From assembly GCA_016192145.1 (NCBI GenBank), contig JACPUT010000006.1, positions 124,001 through 188,000 of the forward strand: 64,000 nt of DNA, read 5' to 3'. Positions within the stretch are counted from its first letter, which is position 1; every line of letters starts with the position of its first letter. The notes under the pieces are model-generated. The model was not told the origin of the DNA. It worked only from the letters and a program-made list of their open reading frames with translations, and did not search any database. Shown piece by piece: positions 58,044-64,000 of the stretch. Both the position numbers and the translations under genes were made by a program. This DNA is from Acidobacteriota bacterium (GTDB lineage: Bacteria; Acidobacteriota; Holophagae; Holophagales; Holophagaceae).

Positions 58044-59876
58044 ATGGCTTCCGGATCGGGATTGAAAATGGAGCGCATTCGCGAGGCTTTTCAGAGGGCG
58101 TTGACCGGGGCATTACCTCCCGGAGCGGACCTGACCCTCGAGCGCCCCAAGTCGGTGGAGCTGGGCGACCTCGCCTATCCCTGCTTCCGGGCCGCCAAGG
58201 CCGCCGGCAAGAACCCCGCCCAGCTGGCCCAGGACCTGGCCGCTTCCTTGAAGGTGGAAGGGGCCGAGCTGTTGGCCGCCGGGCCCTACCTGAACCTCCG
58301 CCTCACCGCCGAGACCCGCTCCCGCCTCCTCGTGGGCAGCCTCCTCTCCGATCGCCCCTTCGGCGCCGGGCCCGCCTCGGGCCGCAGGGTCATCGTGGAG
58401 TACAGCTCCCCCAACATCGCCAAGCTCTTCACCATCGGCCACCTGCGGTCCACCATGATCGGCCACGGCATGGTGCAGGTGCACCGCTTCCTGGGCGACG
58501 AGGTCATCCGCCTCAACCACCTGGGCGACTGGGGCACCCAGTTCGGAACCCTGCTGGCGGCCTACAAGCTCTGGGCTGAGGCCGGGAACGCAGATCTCAC
58601 GAAGGACTTCGACTGGGCGGACGACGCCCCCGAGAAGCGCCGCAGCCCCCTCTTCCGCCTCTTTCAGCTCTACGTGCGCTTCCACGCCGAAGAGGAGAAG
58701 GACCCCGCCCTGCGGGACGACGCCCGCGGCTGGTTCCGCAAGCTGGAGACCGGCGATGCCGAGGCCCGCCGCCTTTGGTCCTGGTTCCGGGAGATCTCCC
58801 TCGCGGAGTTCAAGCGCCTCTACGATCGCCTGGGCGTCGGCTTCGACACCTTCGAAGAGGGCGAGGCCTTCTATGAAGACCGTATGGCCGACACCATCCA
58901 GGCCCTGGAGGCCGCGGGTCTGCTCATTGAGGGCGACAAGGGTGCCCGCATCGTGGATCTGGAGGATGTCGGCATCAAGACCCCCTGCATGGTGGTGAAG
59001 GCCGATGGCGGCTCCGTGTATGCCACGCGGGATCTTGCCACCGGCGTGTACCGCCGCGACCACTACAAGTACGACAAGTGCGTCTACGTCATCGGCGGCG
59101 AGCAGATCCTCCACATGCAGCAGGTCTTCGCCGTGCTGAAGAAGCTGGATCCCGCCTGGTTCACGGACGGCAAGCTCGTGCACACCCCCTTCGGTCTCAT
59201 CAAGCTGCCCGAGGGCAAGATGAGCACCCGCAAGGGCAACGTGATCTTCCTGGAGGACGTGCTGGATGAAGCCCGGGAGCGGGTGCTGGCCGTCATCGAG
59301 GAGAAGAACCCCGAGCTGAAGGACAAGGCCGACGTGGCCGAGGCTCTGGGCATGGGAGCCGTCGTCTTCTTCAACGCTATCAACGACCGCACCAAGGCCA
59401 TCACCTTCGAGTGGGACCGCGTCGTGGCCCTCGATGGCGACACGGGCCCCTACGTGCAGTACGCCCACGCCCGCATCATGTCCGTGCTGCGCAAGGCGGG
59501 CGGCACCTGGGCGGCGCAAGCCACGCCCGGCGCCTTCGATGGCCGCCAGGGCCCCGTCGTCCCCTACGCCGCGGCCGAGCTTCCGGTTGATCTGGCCGGG
59601 CTCGAGGCCCCCGAGGCCCAAGCCCTGCTCTTCGAGCTGGCGGGCCTGCCCAGTGCCTACCGCATGGCCCAGGAGCAGCTCCAGGCCACGCCCATTGCCC
59701 GCCAGCTGCTGGCGGTGGCCCGGGCCTTCAGCGGCTTCTACACCAACTGCCCGATCCTCAAGGACGAGACCTCGCCCGCGGATCGCGACGCCCGCCTGGC
59801 CCTCTGCGTGGCCACGGCCCGCGCGCTGCGGCAGGGGTTGTTCCTGATGGGCATTCAGGCTCCGGATGAGATGTGA
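58044..59876 (+). CDS. argS: Arginyl-tRNA synthetase
   Basis: A 610-residue class I synthetase. The HIGH region reads IGHLRSTMIGHGMV within SSPNIAKLFTIGHLRS; LNHLGDWGTQFG and the KMSKS-equivalent MSTRKGNVIFLEDVL are clear. A DALR-type anticodon-binding domain forms the C-terminus (VARAFSGFYTNCPIL). The ATG at 58044 follows GGAGG. A second ATG at 58068 (602 residues) is also possible. Confidence 0.96.
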   Translation: MASGSGLKMERIREAFQRALTGALPPGADLTLERPKSVELGDLAYPCFRAAKAAGKNPAQLAQDLAASLKVEGAELLAAGPYLNLRLTAETRSRLLVGSLLSDRPFGAGPASGRRVIVEYSSPNIAKLFTIGHLRSTMIGHGMVQVHRFLGDEVIRLNHLGDWGTQFGTLLAAYKLWAEAGNADLTKDFDWADDAPEKRRSPLFRLFQLYVRFHAEEEKDPALRDDARGWFRKLETGDAEARRLWSWFREISLAEFKRLYDRLGVGFDTFEEGEAFYEDRMADTIQALEAAGLLIEGDKGARIVDLEDVGIKTPCMVVKADGGSVYATRDLATGVYRRDHYKYDKCVYVIGGEQILHMQQVFAVLKKLDPAWFTDGKLVHTPFGLIKLPEGKMSTRKGNVIFLEDVLDEARERVLAVIEEKNPELKDKADVAEALGMGAVVFFNAINDRTKAITFEWDRVVALDGDTGPYVQYAHARIMSVLRKAGGTWAAQATPGAFDGRQGPVVPYAAAELPVDLAGLEAPEAQALLFELAGLPSAYRMAQEQLQATPIARQLLAVARAFSGFYTNCPILKDETSPADRDARLALCVATARALRQGLFLMGIQAPDEM

Positions 59877-59884
59877 ACAAGATC

Positions 59885-59962
59885 AGCCACGAAGAGACAC
59901 GAAGGAACACGAAGAAAACCACATCGTGTTCTATTCGTGTCCCTTCGTGTGACTTCGTGGCT
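59885..59962. repeat. Hairpin element with CACGAAG-type tandem arms
   Basis: The left arm repeats CCACGAAG/ACACGAAG/ACACGAAG; the right arm repeats CGTGT-CCCTTCGTGT-CTTCGTGG. The outer AGCCACGAAG/CTTCGTGGCT ends pair exactly. It occupies the argS-pyrG gap. A single arm of the same family is at 18995-19026. Confidence 0.85.
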
Positions 59963-59981
59963 AAGGCTTTTGAGGTGGACC

Positions 59982-61577
59982 ATGACTAAATACGTATTCG
60001 TGACCGGCGGTGTGCTGAGTTCCCTGGGCAAGGGCATCGCGGCAGCTTCCCTGGGCGCCCTGCTGGAGGCCCGCGGGCTGAAGGTGACGCTCATGAAGAT
60101 GGATCCCTACCTCAACGTGGATCCCGGCACCATGAGCCCCTTCCAGCACGGCGAAGTGTTCGTCACGGACGACGGCGCCGAGACGGACCTCGACCTGGGC
60201 CACTACGAGCGCTTCACCAGCGTGCCCACCACGCAAAACCACACCATCACCACGGGCCGCATCTACAACACCGTGATCCAGAAGGAGCGCCGCGGCGACT
60301 ACCTGGGCAAGACGGTGCAGGTGATCCCCCACATCACCGACGAGATCAAGGGCGTGATGAAGAAGGTCGCCAAGGACATGGACGTCGTGATCATCGAGAT
60401 CGGCGGCACCGTGGGCGACATCGAGAGCCAGCCCTTCCTCGAGGCCATCCGCCAGGCGAAGTTGGAACTGGGCCTGGGCAACGCCATCAACATGCACCTC
60501 ACCTACGTGCCCTTCATCAAGACGGCGGGCGAACTCAAGTCCAAGCCCACCCAGCACAGCGTCAAGGAGCTGCGGGCCCTGGGCATCCAGCCCGACGTGC
60601 TCCTCTGCCGCGCCGAGCAGGAGATCCCCCGGGAACTGAAGGACAAGATCGCCCTCTTCTGCTCCGTCACCCCCGATGCCGTCTTCAGCGCCAAGGATGC
60701 GAGCTCCATCTACGAAGTGCCCCTGCTGCTCCACCAGGAGGGCCTGGATGCCAAGGTGGCCAAGCTCCTGGGCCTGGAAGAGAAGACCCCGGACCTCAAG
60801 CCCTGGACGGACCTCCTGCACCGCATCCACAACCCCAAGGGCAGCGTGCGCATCGCGGTGGTGGGCAAGTACGTGGAGTTCAAGGAGAGCTACAAGAGCC
60901 TCATCGAGAGCCTGCACCATGCGGGCTATGGCCTGGAGACCCACGTGGATCTCAAGTGGGTGGAGGCCGAGGATCTGGAAGGTCACGATCCCGCCCCCTT
61001 CCTCAAGGATTGTCACGGCATCCTCGTGCCCGGCGGCTTCGGCGTGCGCGGCACCCGCGGCATGATCGAATCCATCCGCTACGCCCGTGAGCACAAGATC
61101 CCCTTCTTCGGCATCTGCCTCGGCATGCAGATGGCCTCCGTGGAGTACGCCCGCAACGTGGTGGGCCTCGAGGGCGCCGACAGCACCGAGTTCGACGACA
61201 ACCCCAAGCACCGCGTGATCTTCAAACTGCGTGAACTGGTGGATGTGGAGGAACTGGGCGGCACCATGCGCCTGGGCGCCTACCCCTGCACGCTGTCCGC
61301 CGGCAGCCAGGCCCAGAAGGCCTATGGCAGCACCGACATCAGCGAGCGCCACCGCCACCGCTACGAATTCAACCACGAGTACCGCAAGGCGCTGGAGGAC
61401 AAGGGCCTCTCCTTCACCGGCATGAGCCCCGATGGCGTGTTCGTGGAGATCGTGGAGATCAAGGACCACCCCTACTACCTGGCCTGCCAGTTCCACCCCG
61501 AATTCAAGAGCCGGCCCCTCGCCCCGCACCCGCTCTTCACGGCCTTCGTGAAGGCGAGCGTCGAAAACGGCAAGTAA
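59982..61577 (+). CDS. pyrG: CTP synthase
   Basis: A 531-residue amidotransferase converting UTP to CTP. The synthetase domain opens [23 protein letters not shown] and has [22 protein letters not shown]. The glutaminase domain has the nucleophile in FFGICLGMQ and the H/E pair in QFHPEF. The start is the ATG at 59982, after GAGGTGG; upstream frame passes through the hairpin element. It follows argS. Confidence 0.97.
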   Translation: MTKYVFVTGGVLSSLGKGIAAASLGALLEARGLKVTLMKMDPYLNVDPGTMSPFQHGEVFVTDDGAETDLDLGHYERFTSVPTTQNHTITTGRIYNTVIQKERRGDYLGKTVQVIPHITDEIKGVMKKVAKDMDVVIIEIGGTVGDIESQPFLEAIRQAKLELGLGNAINMHLTYVPFIKTAGELKSKPTQHSVKELRALGIQPDVLLCRAEQEIPRELKDKIALFCSVTPDAVFSAKDASSIYEVPLLLHQEGLDAKVAKLLGLEEKTPDLKPWTDLLHRIHNPKGSVRIAVVGKYVEFKESYKSLIESLHHAGYGLETHVDLKWVEAEDLEGHDPAPFLKDCHGILVPGGFGVRGTRGMIESIRYAREHKIPFFGICLGMQMASVEYARNVVGLEGADSTEFDDNPKHRVIFKLRELVDVEELGGTMRLGAYPCTLSAGSQAQKAYGSTDISERHRHRYEFNHEYRKALEDKGLSFTGMSPDGVFVEIVEIKDHPYYLACQFHPEFKSRPLAPHPLFTAFVKASVENGK

Positions 61578-61578
61578 T

Positions 61579-61639
61579 AACCGCGAATGTCGCGAATTTT
61601 CGCGAATGGGTTTAGCGTTCATTCGCGCCATTCGCGGTT
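61579..61639. repeat. Hairpin element with CGCGAAT-type tandem arms
   Basis: Left arm AACCGCGAAT/GTCGCGAAT/TTCGCGAAT; right arm ATTCGCGCC/ATTCGCGGTT. The ends AACCGCGAAT and ATTCGCGGTT pair exactly. It lies in the 75-bp pyrG-tkt gap and ends 13 bp before the tkt start. Confidence 0.85.
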
Positions 61640-61652
61640 CCATGAGGTTCTT

Positions 61653-63638
61653 ATGACCGCCCAGCTCGACAAACTCAGCATCGATACCCTCCGCGTCCTG
61701 GCCATGGACGGCGTGCAGAAGGCCAACAGCGGCCACCCCGGCACGCCCATGGCCCTGAGCCCCGCGGCCTACGTGCTGTGGACGAAGTTCCTCAAGCACA
61801 ACCCCAAGAACCCCCAGTGGTGGGATCGCGACCGCTTCGTGCTGAGCTGTGGCCACGCCTCCATGCTCATTTACGGCCTGCTGCACCTCACGGGCTACGA
61901 CCTGCCCCTGCGGGAGCTCGCGAACTTCCGCCAGTGGGGCTCCAAGACCCCCGGCCACCCCGAGGTGGGCCACACGCCCGGCGTGGAGACGACGACGGGG
62001 CCCCTGGGCCAGGGCATCGGCAACGCCGCGGGCATGGCCATCGCCGAGCGTTTTCTGGCGGCGAAGTTCAACAAGCCCGGCCATGACATCGTGAACCACC
62101 GCACCTTCGCCTTCATCAGCGATGGCGACGTGATGGAGGGCGTGGGCATGGAGGGCGCCGCCATCGCGGGCCATCTGGGCCTGGAGAAGCTCGTCTGCCT
62201 CTGGGATGACAACCACATCACCATCGAGGGCGATACGCACCTGGCCTTCACGGAAGACGTGCCCGCCCGCTTCACCGCCCTGGGCTGGCGCGTGATCACC
62301 GTGGCCGATGGGGAGGATCTCGGTGCCCTGGAGCGTGCCTTCCAGGATGCCCTCAAGCCCTGCGGCAAGCCCACCCTCATCGCCTGCCGCACCATCATCG
62401 GCTTCCCCGCCCCCACCCGGCAGGGCACGGCCAAGGCCCACGGCGAGCCCCTCGGCAAGGACGAGGTGGCCGCCACGAAGCAGATCCTGGGTTGGGACCC
62501 CGAGTCCCAGTTCCACATCCCCACGGAAGCGGCCGCGAACTGGGGCGCCTGCGTCGCCAAGGGCGCTGAGGCCGAGACCAAGTGGCGCACGCAGTTCCAG
62601 TCCTACGCCGCCGCCCACCCCTTGGAAGCCGCCGAGCTGGAACGTTGGATGAAGGGGGACTTGGGCCTGGATTGGCTCAACGCGCTGCCCAGTTTCACCG
62701 CCGACGACAAGATGGCCACCCGGGAAGCCAGTGGCAAGGTGCTCAACGCCGTGGCCTCGCACCTGCCCTTCCTCCTGGGCGGCAGCGCGGACCTCGCGCC
62801 CTCCAACAACACCCACCTCAAGGGCGAGGCCTCCTTCAGCGCCCGCGAGGTCGGCCGCAACTTCCACTGGGGCGTGCGCGAGCACGGCATGGGCGCCTGC
62901 CTCAACGGCATGAGCCTCCACGGGGGCCTGCGCGTCTACGGCGCCACCTTCCTCCAGTTCGCGGACTACATGCGTAGCAGCATCCGCCTGGCCGCGCTCA
63001 TGAACCAGCCCGTGATCTACGTGTTCACCCACGACAGCATCGGCCTCGGCGAGGACGGCCCCACGCACCAGCCCGTGGAGCACGTCATGAGCCTCCGGCT
63101 CATTCCCAACCTCCAGGTGCTGCGCCCCGCCGACGCCCAGGAAACGGTGGAGGCCTGGAAGGCCGCCCTCCGGAAGACCGACGGCCCCACGGCCCTCATC
63201 CTCACCCGCCAGAAGCTCCCGAGCCTCAGCGTGGGCAAGGCCGAGGGGCTGCAGCAGGGCGCCTACGTCCTGCAGGAGGCCTCCGCCGAGCCCAAGCTCA
63301 TCCTCCTGGCCACGGGCTCTGAAGTGGCGCTGGCCGCGCAGGCCCGCACGGCTCTCGAAGCGGAAGGCATCCCCACCCGCCTCGTCTCCATGCCCTGCAT
63401 GGAGACCTTCGCCGCCCAGCCAAAATCGGTGCGCGACGCCGTGCTGCCCCCTTCCGTGAAGGCCCGCGTGGCCATCGAAGCGGGCCGCAGCCTGGGTTGG
63501 GAGCGCTGGACGGGCGATGAAGGCGCCATCGTGGGCCTGGATCACTTCGGCGCTTCGGCCCCGGCGGAGATCCTCTTCGAGAAGTTCGGCTTCAGCGTCG
63601 CCAACGTGGTGGCGAAGGCCAAGCTGATCCTGAAATGA
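61653..63638 (+). CDS. tkt: Transketolase
   Basis: A 661-residue TPP enzyme of the pentose phosphate pathway. Visible are AMDGVQKANSGHPGTPM, the GDGxx-N TPP motif as SDGDVMEGVGMEGA followed by WDDNHITIEG, and HDSIGLGEDGPTHQPVEH in the second half. The C-terminal domain is complete. The start at 61653 is taken because upstream frame crosses a hairpin element. The stop overlaps the start of a small membrane gene (ATGA). Confidence 0.96.
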   Translation: MTAQLDKLSIDTLRVLAMDGVQKANSGHPGTPMALSPAAYVLWTKFLKHNPKNPQWWDRDRFVLSCGHASMLIYGLLHLTGYDLPLRELANFRQWGSKTPGHPEVGHTPGVETTTGPLGQGIGNAAGMAIAERFLAAKFNKPGHDIVNHRTFAFISDGDVMEGVGMEGAAIAGHLGLEKLVCLWDDNHITIEGDTHLAFTEDVPARFTALGWRVITVADGEDLGALERAFQDALKPCGKPTLIACRTIIGFPAPTRQGTAKAHGEPLGKDEVAATKQILGWDPESQFHIPTEAAANWGACVAKGAEAETKWRTQFQSYAAAHPLEAAELERWMKGDLGLDWLNALPSFTADDKMATREASGKVLNAVASHLPFLLGGSADLAPSNNTHLKGEASFSAREVGRNFHWGVREHGMGACLNGMSLHGGLRVYGATFLQFADYMRSSIRLAALMNQPVIYVFTHDSIGLGEDGPTHQPVEHVMSLRLIPNLQVLRPADAQETVEAWKAALRKTDGPTALILTRQKLPSLSVGKAEGLQQGAYVLQEASAEPKLILLATGSEVALAAQARTALEAEGIPTRLVSMPCMETFAAQPKSVRDAVLPPSVKARVAIEAGRSLGWERWTGDEGAIVGLDHFGASAPAEILFEKFGFSVANVVAKAKLILK

Positions 63639-63811
63639 GGCGGGCCTGGATCTTTGTTGCATTGACCCTAGGCTGGATGCTGATGGGTTGGGCCGTCACC
63701 ACGAATCATTGGGACTGGTGGAAGGGCTGGCGATTCGTGTTGGGGGTTCAGATGCCGAGCACTGTGTTCGCGGCATTGGCAGGGGCGGCGATGAGGCCCA
63801 AGAACCTCTAA
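63635..63811 (+). CDS. Small membrane protein (58 residues)
   Basis: Begins MRRAWIFVALTLGWMLMGWA, overlapping the tkt stop as ATGA, which suggests translational coupling. Two hydrophobic segments (IFVALTLGWMLMGWAV and VFAALAGAAM) are separated by a Trp-rich stretch (HWDWWKGWRF), so it likely spans the membrane with two helices. A strong terminator follows its stop. No family is recognised; too short for confident function. Confidence 0.65.
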   Translation: MRRAWIFVALTLGWMLMGWAVTTNHWDWWKGWRFVLGVQMPSTVFAALAGAAMRPKNL

Positions 63812-63821
63812 TTGAACCTTC

Positions 63822-63858
63822 CCAAGAAAAGCCCCCGCTGAGCGGGGGCTTTTCTTGG
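63822..63858. terminator. Bidirectional rho-independent terminator
   Basis: Arms AAGAAAAGCCCCCGC and GCGGGGGCTTTTCTT around TGA, with A-tract on one side and T-tract on the other. It serves both the tkt unit and the convergent citrate-synthase-family gene. Confidence 0.93.
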
Positions 63859-63869
63859 TTGGAGTTGGT

Positions 63870-64000
63870 TCAGCGGGCCTGAATCGCCACGTAATCCAGC
63901 TGCTCGGCGCCCGTGTACTCGGCGGCGGGGCGGATGATGCGGTTGTGGCCGTGTTGCTCGAGGATGTGGGCCGTCCAGCCGGCGATGCGGGACACGGCGA
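63870..64000 (-). CDS. Citrate synthase family protein, C-terminal fragment
   Basis: The visible 43 codons end at TGA 63870-63872. They read SRIAGWTAHILEQHGHNRIIRPAAEYTG then LDYVAIQAR, matching the C-terminus of citrate/2-methylcitrate synthases (the RxxGW helix and RPxxxYxG with the conserved arginine). The 5' part lies beyond the window. The exact substrate (oxaloacetate with acetyl- or propionyl-CoA) cannot be decided from the fragment. Confidence 0.85.
   Translation of the reverse strand, partial: AVSRIAGWTAHILEQHGHNRIIRPAAEYTGAEQLDYVAIQAR

Noticed and set aside
59961-63662. A 1233-codon open frame on the minus strand opposite pyrG and tkt
   Set aside because: It mirrors two certain genes and has the His/Gly/Val-rich composition typical of antisense frames in GC-rich codon usage; it is not a gene.

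Overview
The window is GC-rich (GC-biased third codon positions give long antisense shadow frames) and gene-dense, with many ATGA/GTGA stop-start overlaps inside operons. It contains an MglB/MglA polarity pair, a flagellar stator (MotAB), a DUF3187 outer-membrane protein, a TonB-dependent B12 receptor, hybrid histidine kinases and many AQ-ending signal peptides. Together these suggest a motile Gram-negative environmental bacterium, most likely Acidobacteriota class Holophagae (Geothrix/Holophaga-like). That placement is inferred from style, not from a search.

Layout. 1-4.2 kb: a truncated ClC chloride channel divergent from a MarR regulator with a palindromic operator, then two tandem paralogous GNAT acetyltransferases and a nitrilase-family hydrolase. 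4.2-10.5 kb: methylthioadenosine phosphorylase, an outer-membrane DUF3187 protein and a 1347-residue SNF2-type helicase. 10.5-20.1 kb: a corrinoid uptake and salvage locus on the minus strand (cobT, cobS, cobC-like phosphatase, then a B12 riboswitch, btuB-btuF-btuC-btuD-cobO-cobU and a Dph6-like PP-loop protein). It brings corrinoids in and rebuilds the adenosyl group and nucleotide loop; no corrin-ring synthesis genes are present. 20-31.8 kb: hybrid kinase, RdgB, a ThiF/MoeB-like E1 enzyme, a secreted 5'-nucleotidase and the xseB-ispA-dxs isoprenoid operon. 31.9-38.9 kb: NtrC-type activator, a secreted lysine-rich repeat protein, deoC, mglBA, tRNA-Asn and moaA. 38.9-50.4 kb: a GH5-like lipoprotein, pheA with a leader-peptide attenuator, DinB, a PAS hybrid kinase, thiC, a possible CheZ-like phosphatase, pfkA, a GDP-mannose pyrophosphorylase with a triplicated 5' end plus its detached cupin, and a LolA-like protein. 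50.8-64 kb: motAB, a deoxyhypusine-synthase-like enzyme, a membrane methyltransferase, an HPt protein, a DUF418 protein, gluQ, rpsT, argS, pyrG, tkt and a truncated citrate-synthase-family gene.

The most unusual signals are non-coding. (1) Several intergenic inverted-repeat elements of unrelated sequence share one architecture: two complementary arms, each made of degenerate 7-10-nt tandem units. One family has two 168-bp copies, each ending on the stop codon of a minus-strand gene. One of these copies also appears to supply the start codon of the Dph6-like gene. (2) The start region of the GDP-mannose pyrophosphorylase gene is tandemly repeated with a 107-bp period, giving two overlapping mini-ORFs that end at TGA/ATG junctions. 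(3) A predicted aromatic-rich leader peptide and terminator precede pheA. (4) Similar sigma-28-like promoters precede motA and the CheZ-like gene.
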